Shown one piece after another: positions 1 through 6,071 of a stretch of 7,100 bases of DNA (positions are counted from its first letter, which is position 1; each line of letters opens with the position of its first letter). The stretch is from positions 1 to 7,100 of the forward strand of contig JAAEMC010000487.1 of NCBI GenBank assembly GCA_024225895.1. The letters run 5' to 3'. The DNA is from Desulfobacteraceae bacterium (GTDB lineage: Bacteria; Desulfobacterota; Desulfobacteria; Desulfobacterales; Desulfobacteraceae). The notes beneath the pieces are model-generated. The model did no database searches, was not told the origin of the DNA, and was given only the letters and a program-made list of their open reading frames with translations. A program made the translations under genes and the position numbers.

Positions 1-2
1 AA

Positions 3-839
3 AAAATCATAGCCGAGCACCAGCCCGAATTGGCGATATTGGGCAAAAGTATGATAATTCACAAAGAACCGGTCAAGGAGATAAGACAGCTTGTGGACAC
101 CTATGCCCCGAACTGCATTGTGATGTACGATATGGCACATGTTCTGGGCCTGTACGGCCCTCATTTCCAGGAGCCATTGAAAGAAGGCGCCCATATAATT
201 ACCGGCTCCACCCATAAAACCTATTTTGGTACCCAAAGAGGAGTGATCGCATCTGATTTTTCACAAGATGATCCAAGATATGAGCTCTGGGAAGCGGTTC
301 AAAGAAGGACTTTTCCCGGCAGTGTCAGCAACCATCACCTGGGAACCATGACAGGGCTTCTTTTTTCTGCTTTTGAAATGAATCATTTCAAGGACGAATA
401 CCAGAAGGCTGTAATCCATAATGCCAAAGCATTTGCCAAGGCACTAAAAGATCAGGGCCTGGATGTGGCAGGGGATGAAGCCATTGATTTTACACAAACC
501 CACCAGGTAATCTTGAATGTCGGCTATGGGAAAGGCGCGAAAATCGCCAAGACCCTGGAAGAAAACAACATCATCGTCAATTACCAGGCCACACCGGCAG
601 AAGAAGGCTTTACCGCATCAGGGGCTCTTAGAATGGGGGTTGCGGAGATGACCCGTTTTGGTATGGGTGAAGATGATTTCAAAGAACTGGCAGGACTCAT
701 GGCAGATCTCATCCAGAAAGGGAATCATATCAAAGAAAAAATTACATCATTGAAATCCGGATTTTGTAAGCTGCAATACTGTTTTGAAGAACATGACATG
801 TCGGATGCAGCTGCAGCTTTATTTAAATCGTTAAAATAA
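3..839 (+). CDS. Serine hydroxymethyltransferase-family PLP enzyme, 5' end missing (partial)
   Basis: The reading frame is open from the left edge to the TAA at 837-839, so the N-terminal third or so lies outside the window; an internal TTG at 30 is not a credible start. Visible SHMT signatures are the DMAH motif (codons at 129-140), whose Asp contacts the PLP ring nitrogen, then STHKT with the Schiff-base lysine at 216-218. The Asp-to-Lys spacing is 29 residues, as in E. coli GlyA. Near the C-terminus SGALRMG carries the Arg (630-632) expected to bind the substrate carboxylate. Family members interconvert serine and glycine with tetrahydrofolate in the cytosol, or perform related aldol reactions. 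The segment after the lysine (PGSVSNHH, about 315-338) differs from the GGPLMH-like stretch of ordinary GlyA. I am therefore sure of the fold and PLP chemistry but not of the glyA reaction. The neighbouring genes are divergent and give no help. Confidence 0.85.
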   Translation, partial: KIIAEHQPELAILGKSMIIHKEPVKEIRQLVDTYAPNCIVMYDMAHVLGLYGPHFQEPLKEGAHIITGSTHKTYFGTQRGVIASDFSQDDPRYELWEAVQRRTFPGSVSNHHLGTMTGLLFSAFEMNHFKDEYQKAVIHNAKAFAKALKDQGLDVAGDEAIDFTQTHQVILNVGYGKGAKIAKTLEENNIIVNYQATPAEEGFTASGALRMGVAEMTRFGMGEDDFKELAGLMADLIQKGNHIKEKITSLKSGFCKLQYCFEEHDMSDAAAALFKSLK

Positions 840-1094
840 AACCGCAGCTGATTTCGCATTGTTCACATCTGTTTTTTCATAACGACAAACTGGCGGTGGC
901 AAACTTCCATCGTCAGTCTGGGTTATGTTATTATCTCATATCTATTTATTTTTGTTTGAAATTTTAAATAGTTTCCATACAATTTGGAATCATTCAGGAA
1001 TTGATTTCATCTCTTACTAATATGGTGTATTGAACATGAAAAAGGATAATAACACACTTGGTGACAAAAAATCCTTGGAAAATTCATGCCAGTG
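840..1094. other. Gene-free gap between the SHMT-like gene and the DUF3786 gene
   Basis: This gap separates the 3' ends of two convergent genes. It is AT-rich and holds no convincing open frame, no tRNA-like fold and no classical hairpin plus T-run on either strand. The only structure I see is the wobble-paired hairpin at 889-917, listed separately. Transcription of both flanking genes presumably ends here by a mechanism that is not evident from sequence. Confidence 0.6.
889..917 (+). other. 11-bp hairpin with two G.U pairs, downstream of the SHMT-like gene
   Basis: ACTGGCGGTGG (889-899) pairs with CCATCGTCAGT (907-917) around a 7-base loop. Nine pairs are Watson-Crick and two are G.U, so the stem is continuous only in a plus-strand transcript; the minus strand would carry two A.C mismatches. 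It lies 50 bases past the stop codon. No T-run follows directly, so it is not a standard intrinsic terminator. It could be a 3'-end stabiliser or chance. Confidence 0.4.
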
Positions 1095-1700
1095 TTACAT
1101 GCGTTTACCCTGGCCCAAAATACGGCAAACCTTTACAGCAATGGCATAGATGATATCCAAAGGCAGATGTTGTGCAATGGTCTTGTCATATAACAATTTT
1201 GCCTCACTTTCAAAATCTTCATCCCCCTGCCAGTACAAGACCGCAATGGGGATATGAGGTGTAATTTCAAACCAATAGGCTTTATCTGCCATTTCAATGG
1301 GATTTCCCAGATGGGTTTGGCAGATCTTTTCAAATTCAGGGAGGTCGTTTTTAAAAACATGTGTTATCAAATGAGTGGGGATGGTGTGAGGTCCCCTGAA
1401 AAAGGCCGCGCCTCCAGGGATATCTTTTTCAGATACCCATTGGCCAGACGGTTTAATATTTTTAGATTTCATCAAATAATAGAGGATGAACAAGTTCAAA
1501 TAATCATCATGAAACTTATTATTGGAAGTCAGTGAAATGATCTTGTTTTCATTGAGCAGCACCTTGTAATCATTGCCCCACACCTGAATGGTATATTCAT
1601 TATTATCTGAATTATATTTGCAATGGGTCCTGGCAGCAACATCTACCGGATCATATGCAGCCAAATCTTTAAAATGAACATCTTCTACAAAATCACTCAT
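1095..1700 (-). CDS. DUF3786 domain-containing protein
   Basis: This is a soluble protein of 201 residues with no signal peptide or membrane segment. I recognise it as DUF3786-like from the C-terminal half: residues 146-160 (ITPHIPIAVLYWQGD), followed by EAKLLYD (166-172) and a helix starting HLPLDIIYA (178-186). A GGAAFFRGPH segment (96-105) is also characteristic. The biochemical role of DUF3786 is unknown. As I recall, it occurs mainly in strict anaerobes such as sulfate reducers and acetogens. The start ATG at 1698-1700 is supported by AAGGAG seven to twelve bases upstream. It is the last gene of the four-gene minus-strand operon, 31 bases after the PDZ gene. Cysteines are few (27, 127, 192) and do not form a cluster, so nothing suggests an iron-sulfur site. 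Confidence 0.82.
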   Translation of the reverse strand: MSDFVEDVHFKDLAAYDPVDVAARTHCKYNSDNNEYTIQVWGNDYKVLLNENKIISLTSNNKFHDDYLNLFILYYLMKSKNIKPSGQWVSEKDIPGGAAFFRGPHTIPTHLITHVFKNDLPEFEKICQTHLGNPIEMADKAYWFEITPHIPIAVLYWQGDEDFESEAKLLYDKTIAQHLPLDIIYAIAVKVCRILGQGKRM

Positions 1701-1706
1701 ATTGAT

Positions 1707-1712
1707 CTCCTT
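1707..1712 (-). promoter_or_regulatory. Ribosome binding site of the DUF3786 gene
   Basis: AAGGAG on the minus strand, six bases before the ATG at 1700. It fixes the start and lies in the 31-base gap after the PDZ gene, so this gene can be translated independently of its upstream neighbour. Confidence 0.8.
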
Positions 1713-1731
1713 AATTTTTCAATTTTTAATT

Positions 1732-2439
1732 TCAATAGGCATACCAAGCCTCGAGCAGGGAAGCATTCATGGTTTTCTGGGACATTACCACCCCCAGAAT
1801 ACCAGCCTTACAGGCCAGTCTCCTGGGAATTTTATTTCTGACAATTAACATACTGATATAAGTTCCTTCAGGCTTCATTTTAATCTGTTCCATAAGTTCG
1901 TTATAATGTGTAATTTTCATGCCGTCATATTCCAGAATAATATCATCCTTTTGGAGCCCGATCTCTTCTGCCAGGCTGTTTTCAATCACATCCCTGACAA
2001 CTGAAACCTGACTAAGGTTGGCAGTATCAGCCTCTTTTAAATTCTCTTCATCTTTTGGCTTTGTCTTTTTTTTAACAGGTTTTAAATGACCCGGAACCAC
2101 AACAACCTTTTTTAGAACAGCGTTTTCAAAAACCAGAGCGTAATTATCCTGGTTTAATTTTCTAAGTATTTTTTTGATTACAAAAGGGAGCTCGCCTGAA
2201 ATTTCCAAGGTGATGGTTTGATTGTACAGATGTGCAAGGCCGGATATTTCAACATCAAAGGTCTTTTTAAAATGGTGGACAAGCACCTTGATATCAATAT
2301 CCTTGATGGAAATGGCAATGGCTGTTTCATGGGTTTGTTCAAATCCTTTTTCCAGCTTACTACTGGCAAAAAAAGGCACACAAAAACATAAAAACATAAA
2401 AACTATGGTAAAATAAAATTTTAATTTTAACTTGTTCAT
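1732..2439 (-). CDS. Exported or membrane-anchored protein with a secretin/STN-like domain and a PDZ domain
   Basis: From the ATG at 2439 the protein has 235 residues. Residues 1-26 form a basic N-terminus plus a hydrophobic segment ending FFASS, that is, a signal peptide or single membrane anchor. Residues about 43-116 alternate strands and helices in the pattern of the short N domains of secretins and TonB receptors (starting ISIKDIDIKVLVHHF, ending VLKKVVVVPGH). A lysine-rich linker (about 120-135) follows. Residues about 144-215 are a PDZ domain, with VIENSLAEEIGLQKDDIIL and YDGMKITHYNELMEQI as the landmark stretches. No protease residues are present. This order (anchor, small domain, PDZ) recalls type II secretion GspC, but I would not call it GspC, since no other secretion gene is present. 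The frame is open back to 2514, but that would lose the signal sequence and overlap the preceding gene. There is no good Shine-Dalgarno; the preceding stop is 13 bases away, so coupled translation is likely. Confidence 0.75.
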   Translation of the reverse strand: MNKLKLKFYFTIVFMFLCFCVPFFASSKLEKGFEQTHETAIAISIKDIDIKVLVHHFKKTFDVEISGLAHLYNQTITLEISGELPFVIKKILRKLNQDNYALVFENAVLKKVVVVPGHLKPVKKKTKPKDEENLKEADTANLSQVSVVRDVIENSLAEEIGLQKDDIILEYDGMKITHYNELMEQIKMKPEGTYISMLIVRNKIPRRLACKAGILGVVMSQKTMNASLLEAWYAY

Positions 2440-2452
2440 CTTCACTTTAATG

Positions 2453-2908
2453 CTATTGGGATCGTTTGCCAGCCATCTTTTCAATATCCACACGGATAAC
2501 GGCAACGCTTTCAATATTCTCTAAAGTAAAATCAAATGGCCTGTCTGAATACTGGCTCATAATAGTTCCCAAAGCCTTTTGTTTTTCTGACGGATCATTT
2601 ACCAGACAAGCCGTTCCTTCTCCTATTACACTTTCATATGCCATGCCCCATTTGCAGGGATCCTTGGCTTTATTAATTTTAACCAGATGATCAAATTCAA
2701 AACATACCAAAGGATTTTTCTTTATCAGATCTATTTTCCGGCCTTGTGTTGCGCTATGAAAAAAAAGACACTTATCCTTATATCCAAAACATAACGGTAC
2801 AATGTAGGATCTTTGGCCATCTACAAGACCTAATCGGCAAACCCTGGCTTTTGAAATAACCGCTTCGATATCTTCTATGTCTTTGATTTCTTTTTCATTT
2901 CTTCTCAT
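2453..2908 (-). CDS. Nim-like FMN-binding split-barrel protein (pyridoxamine 5'-phosphate oxidase family)
   Basis: At 151 residues this has the usual length of small single-domain flavin reductase-like proteins of the PNPOx/NimA group. The N-terminal RRNEKEI is typical. It is followed by VCRLGLVDGQRSYIVPL (23-39), FFHSATQGRKIDLI (49-62) with His51, CFEFD (69-73), CKWGMAYESVIGEGTA (85-100) and a terminal VIRVDIEKMAGKR (137-149). These match the FMN-binding split barrel of nitroimidazole-resistance (Nim) relatives, which are cytosolic and often bind FMN, F420 or haem. Substrate and true function are unknown; resistance is not implied. The ATG overlaps the TGA of the PHP gene by four bases (ATGA), with GAGGAG inside the end of that gene, so the two are translationally coupled. 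The next gene starts 13 bases after its TAG. Confidence 0.88.
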   Translation of the reverse strand: MRRNEKEIKDIEDIEAVISKARVCRLGLVDGQRSYIVPLCFGYKDKCLFFHSATQGRKIDLIKKNPLVCFEFDHLVKINKAKDPCKWGMAYESVIGEGTACLVNDPSEKQKALGTIMSQYSDRPFDFTLENIESVAVIRVDIEKMAGKRSQ

Positions 2909-3804
2909 ATGAGACTCCTCTTAAATATTATAAAATCATGCTCCGATATTCCGCTGATGCCAAAGGGCCTTACCTTGGCATCATGGCAATCAGACCCGCC
3001 TGTAGCCACCAGATCATACTTTTTCGCCCACGAAAGCATCTGCACCTCATGGGCCTTGTCATGGCCCGGATAATAGACTTCAATGCCTTTAACACCGGCA
3101 TCTAAAAATTCAGGTAAGAGTTCTTCAACAACTTCCACTTTGGGCAATACTTCTTTATAGTGGCCGCCTCCTGGAAATGATCCAGCCGCCGGATGGGCAA
3201 GCACAGCTAACAGTTTCTCTTTTTTTATAAAACCAGACACCTGGTTCAAATCAATGCCGGACGGAAGATAGGCCGGGCTGTTATTGCTGATAATTGCGTT
3301 GATGGTATCTTTACTTTTAATATGGTGCTTTTCCTTTAAAGCAATGGCAAAATGGCGGCTTGAAGCATTATTACTATAGCAGGAGATATCTTCAAATGTA
3401 ATATCCCTGCTAAGTATAGGATCTTTGCCTTTTGGCCCAAATACCTTGTTGATTTCTTTGACCCTGGCATTCACCAAAGTGCTCCCCCTGCCATTGGCAA
3501 GGATGGATTGAAACCGGGCCATGAATTTTTCATCTTGCACTCTCTTTTCTGAAAAATAGCATAGAAGATGAAGAGTCCCTGTAAAAAACGTCTGTTTTAT
3601 CCGTATGGAGACTTCTACACCGGGGATTACTTCAATTCCATTATGTTTCCCCGCAATTACTGCCTCATTAAGCCCTCCTACCGTATCATGGTCTGTAATC
3701 CCAATGGCTTTAATACCAGTCTTCCCCGCAATTTTCACCAATTTTTGTGGTATAAAATCCCCATCAGAATAATTGGTGTGATTGTGTAAATCTGCAAAGA
3801 TCAT
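2905..3804 (-). CDS. PHP-domain metal-dependent phosphoesterase (RNase AM/YciV-like)
   Basis: This 299-residue protein is about the length of E. coli RNase AM (YciV). All the expected PHP metal-binding motifs are present: DLHNHT (5-10, His7 and His9) with Asp14, TDHDT (37-41), GVEVS (62-66, Glu64), His79, SRH (149-151), AHP (203-205, His204), GIEVYY (240-245, Glu242) and GGSDCHD (269-275, Asp272 and His274). Such enzymes use a trinuclear metal site. The YciV branch removes 5' nucleotides from short RNAs or hydrolyses 3',5'-nucleotide bisphosphates (pAp) in the cytosol. The family assignment is strong; the substrate is inferred. The ATG at 3804 must be the start because DLHNHT begins at residue 5. 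No Shine-Dalgarno lies at normal spacing (AAAGGA is about 15 bases away), while a good promoter lies immediately upstream, which suggests a leaderless message. It is the first gene of the four-gene operon. Confidence 0.9.
   Translation of the reverse strand: MIFADLHNHTNYSDGDFIPQKLVKIAGKTGIKAIGITDHDTVGGLNEAVIAGKHNGIEVIPGVEVSIRIKQTFFTGTLHLLCYFSEKRVQDEKFMARFQSILANGRGSTLVNARVKEINKVFGPKGKDPILSRDITFEDISCYSNNASSRHFAIALKEKHHIKSKDTINAIISNNSPAYLPSGIDLNQVSGFIKKEKLLAVLAHPAAGSFPGGGHYKEVLPKVEVVEELLPEFLDAGVKGIEVYYPGHDKAHEVQMLSWAKKYDLVATGGSDCHDAKVRPFGISGISEHDFIIFKRSLI
2915..2920 (-). promoter_or_regulatory. Ribosome binding site of the Nim-like gene inside the PHP coding end
   Basis: GAGGAG on the minus strand, six bases before the ATG at 2908. 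It lies within the last codons of the PHP gene, consistent with termination-reinitiation at the ATGA overlap. Confidence 0.75.
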
Positions 3805-3812
3805 TTTTCTAT

Positions 3813-3842
3813 ATAATATCCTTTATTTTCAATGCTTTTCAA
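3813..3842 (-). promoter_or_regulatory. Sigma70-like promoter of the PHP operon
   Basis: On the minus strand, TTGAAA (3842-3837, five of six matches to TTGACA) and TATTAT (3818-3813, five of six to TATAAT) are separated by 18 bases. A start about seven bases past the -10 box would fall around 3806, roughly two bases before the ATG at 3804. That would make the transcript leaderless or nearly so. Confidence 0.55.
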
Positions 3843-3913
3843 ATGTGCCTCTCTTATATAACGCATCTTCAAACCAAAGGGAACGCCATTTTTTTAAAAT
3901 TAATTAAGATAGT

Positions 3914-3935
3914 ATTTGATTTTTTAGCATCAAAT
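3914..3935. promoter_or_regulatory. 7-bp inverted repeat upstream of pckG, possible operator
   Basis: ATTTGAT (3914-3920) and ATCAAAT (3929-3935) form a perfect inverted repeat around eight bases. It lies 66 bases before the pckG ATG, in the 196-base divergent region between pckG and the PHP operon. Half-site centres are 15 bases apart, compatible with a dimeric regulator but also with chance in AT-rich DNA. I could not pick a confident plus-strand promoter here. Confidence 0.35.
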
Positions 3936-3984
3936 GTGCGAAAAAAAATGATTGAATCGCTTTTTTAACCCTTTTGGAAATAAT

Positions 3985-3990
3985 AAGGAA
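3985..3990 (+). promoter_or_regulatory. Ribosome binding site fixing the pckG start
   Basis: AAGGAA lies ten bases before the ATG at 4001, with a second AGGA at 3993-3996. It favours this ATG over the in-frame TTG at 3974, which has no such site. Confidence 0.65.
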
Positions 3991-4000
3991 GACAGGACAA

Positions 4001-5950
4001 ATGACACATAGTATTGATATTATTATTGAATTAGGAAAGATCAACTCATTAGAAGCTGCAGATGACATATTCAAATCCGCCATGGACCAGGAACACTATT
4101 CACGCCTTTCAAAAATTAAAAATCAAGACGTATTACTGCGCATAGCCAATGCTATTGTACTGTGCAAACCGGATTCAGTCTATATAAACACAGGTTCGGA
4201 TTCAGACAAAGCTTTCATACGGCAGCTTTCCCTGGATAAAAAAGAGGAAAGCACCCTTGCCATGGATAAGCACACCATCCACTTTGACCTTGCCCAAGAG
4301 CAGGGAAGAATAGTGGACAGAACGTATTATATCGCAGATTCGGATGAGCATATCAGTTCCCTTGCCAATCGGATGGATAGAAATCAGGGGCTCACAGATG
4401 TTAAAACTAACTTAACCGGCATAATGAAGGGCAAAATCATGGTGGTAGGGTTCTACATGAGAGGGCCTGTGGGATCACCTGTATCCAATCCGGCTCTGGA
4501 AATCACCAGCTCTGCCTATGTTGGCCACAGTGCAGAAATGCTCTATAGAAATTCCTATGAAGCCTTTGACAAGGAAGTCGATGCATTAGGGCATTTTTTC
4601 ACCAACTTTCACAGCGAAGGCCAAAACCGGCCGGAAGATTTACCGGATGCCAGGGTCTTTATGGACCGCAAATTTTTAACCACATATAGTTTTAAATGCA
4701 CTTACGCAGGCAACACCTTACTTTTAAAAAAGGGAAACCATCGCTTTGCCGTTGATAAGGCCGTTTACCAAAACCGGGGCAATGAATTATCCGAGCATAT
4801 GTTTATTACAGGCATTAACGGCCCCGGCAACCGCACCACATGGTTTGCCGGTGCAGCTCCCAGCGGATGCGGCAAAACCACCACAGCCATGGCCGGAAAT
4901 GTCTTTGTCGGCGATGATCTTGCCCAAATGTGGATTGCCAAAGACGGCAGCATCCGCTCGGTCAATCCGGAATGCGGTATCTTCGGTATTGTAGAGGATG
5001 TGAACTGGGAAGGGGATCCTTTATTGATGAAAATTTTAAGGGAACCCGGCCATGAAGTCATCTGGTCCAATGTACTTATTGATGAAAACAAAATCCCCCA
5101 CTGGGTTGGTAATAATGAAAATCACCCGGACAAAGGATTCAATTTTCAAGGAGAGTGGGATAGGGAAAAAACAGATGACAACGGCCAAAATATCCCGCTG
5201 TCCCATCCAAATTCCAGGTGTACGATCATGTCCCAGTCCCTTGCCAATTATTCCAACGAGGCTGAGAATCCTGAAGGTGTTGAAACCAGGGTGTTCACTT
5301 ATAGTGGAAGAGATGCAGATACAATGCCGCCGGTGTGGGTAGCCCCGGATTCTGACAGGGGAGTTATCATTGGGGCCTGCATTGTTTCAGCAGCCACGGC
5401 TACAGAAGTCGGTGCCACCGGCATTAAAAGAGCTCCCTGGGCAAATGCACCCTTTATACCCGGTGCATTGGGCGATTATATGGATGCCCAGTTTCAATTT
5501 TTCGGCAGTGATAAAATCGCAGCAGATAAAAAACCCATCATGGCAGGGCTCAATTATTTTCTAACCCATAAGGCCCGAGGCGGTGATTCCGGCGCGCTCC
5601 TGGGAGAAAAAAAGGATGTGAAGGCATGGCTGGCATGGCTTGAGAGATATGCTCATAATGAAATGGAATTTATTTCAACACCCATTGGCAACCTGCCCAA
5701 ATATGAAGACCTTAAAATCTTGTTCAAAGAGATCATCAACAAGGACTATCCCAAAGATCTCTATGATAAACAATTCTCGCTCTATCTGGATAATATATTA
5801 AAGCGTGTGGAACTGCAGCAAGAGGCTTATTCAAAGGAAGATGGTATCCCTGAAAAACTTTTTGAAATTTTAGCTGTCCAAAAAGAGGCTCTTTTAACCC
5901 TCAGAAAGGCCCACGGCAGCGTGGTAGCACCCGACAAATTAATCGCATAA
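4001..5950 (+). CDS. pckG: Phosphoenolpyruvate carboxykinase, GTP-type fold, divergent
   Basis: PEP carboxykinase converts oxaloacetate and a nucleoside triphosphate to PEP, CO2 and the diphosphate, the entry to gluconeogenesis in the cytosol. From the ATG at 4001 it has 649 residues, somewhat longer than the usual 590-625 of the GTP class. Matches to the rat enzyme include Arg103 (rat Arg87), Tyr235, Lys243/244 and His266 as manganese ligands, the P-loop PSGCGKT (287-293) with the reactive Cys290, GDD (304-306), HPNSR (402-406) and Arg437. Two points are odd. The P-loop reads PSGCGKTT where most GTP enzymes have PSACGKTN. In addition, the guanine-binding loop with its WPGFGENSR motif is replaced by GALLGEKKD (531-539), which removes two of the three stacking phenylalanines. 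The class is secure, but nucleotide choice should not be assumed. It stands alone between a divergent operon and a terminator. Confidence 0.92.
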   Translation: MTHSIDIIIELGKINSLEAADDIFKSAMDQEHYSRLSKIKNQDVLLRIANAIVLCKPDSVYINTGSDSDKAFIRQLSLDKKEESTLAMDKHTIHFDLAQEQGRIVDRTYYIADSDEHISSLANRMDRNQGLTDVKTNLTGIMKGKIMVVGFYMRGPVGSPVSNPALEITSSAYVGHSAEMLYRNSYEAFDKEVDALGHFFTNFHSEGQNRPEDLPDARVFMDRKFLTTYSFKCTYAGNTLLLKKGNHRFAVDKAVYQNRGNELSEHMFITGINGPGNRTTWFAGAAPSGCGKTTTAMAGNVFVGDDLAQMWIAKDGSIRSVNPECGIFGIVEDVNWEGDPLLMKILREPGHEVIWSNVLIDENKIPHWVGNNENHPDKGFNFQGEWDREKTDDNGQNIPLSHPNSRCTIMSQSLANYSNEAENPEGVETRVFTYSGRDADTMPPVWVAPDSDRGVIIGACIVSAATATEVGATGIKRAPWANAPFIPGALGDYMDAQFQFFGSDKIAADKKPIMAGLNYFLTHKARGGDSGALLGEKKDVKAWLAWLERYAHNEMEFISTPIGNLPKYEDLKILFKEIINKDYPKDLYDKQFSLYLDNILKRVELQQEAYSKEDGIPEKLFEILAVQKEALLTLRKAHGSVVAPDKLIA

Positions 5951-5966
5951 CCTTTGTTTAAAAATA

Positions 5967-6010
5967 AAAATCCCTGGGGTAATGTATTATTCATAACACC
6001 CAGGGATTTT
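5967..6010. terminator. Bidirectional intrinsic terminator between pckG and the FKBP gene
   Basis: AAAATCCCTGGG (5967-5978) pairs perfectly over 12 bases with CCCAGGGATTTT (5999-6010), around a 20-base loop. The stem is bordered by an A-rich run on the left and a T-rich run on the right, so each strand reads as GC core followed by Ts. It starts 16 bases after the pckG stop and lies 61 bases past the FKBP stop on the other strand, and so can serve both convergent genes. Confidence 0.9.
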
Positions 6011-6071
6011 CATTTAAAACTAAGATTGACCAGTGCTTTTATTTTTTACCCAAATGTTGGGGTATTGGCAT

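Noticed and set aside
1254..1535. 93-codon plus-strand open frame opposite the DUF3786 gene
   Set aside because: It is fully antisense to a gene with a clear family match and a strong ribosome site, and has no domain character of its own.
2440..2514. Upstream extension of the PDZ protein to an ATG at 2514
   Set aside because: It would overlap the Nim-like gene by over 60 bases and bury the signal sequence behind 25 residues. The ATG at 2439 puts the hydrophobic segment at the N-terminus.
3974..4000. TTG at 3974 as the pckG start
   Set aside because: It has no Shine-Dalgarno, whereas the ATG at 4001 has AAGGAA ten bases upstream. The extra nine residues add nothing recognisable.
4765..5091. 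108-codon open frame on the minus strand inside pckG
   Set aside because: It lies opposite the most conserved part of PEP carboxykinase, and its translation has no recognisable domain. It is a by-product of the coding strand.
6047..6064. Hairpin TACCC/GGGGTA just past the FKBP stop
   Set aside because: It has a bulge, and on the minus strand it is followed by As rather than Ts, so it is not a terminator. The strong stem at 5967-6010 serves that role.
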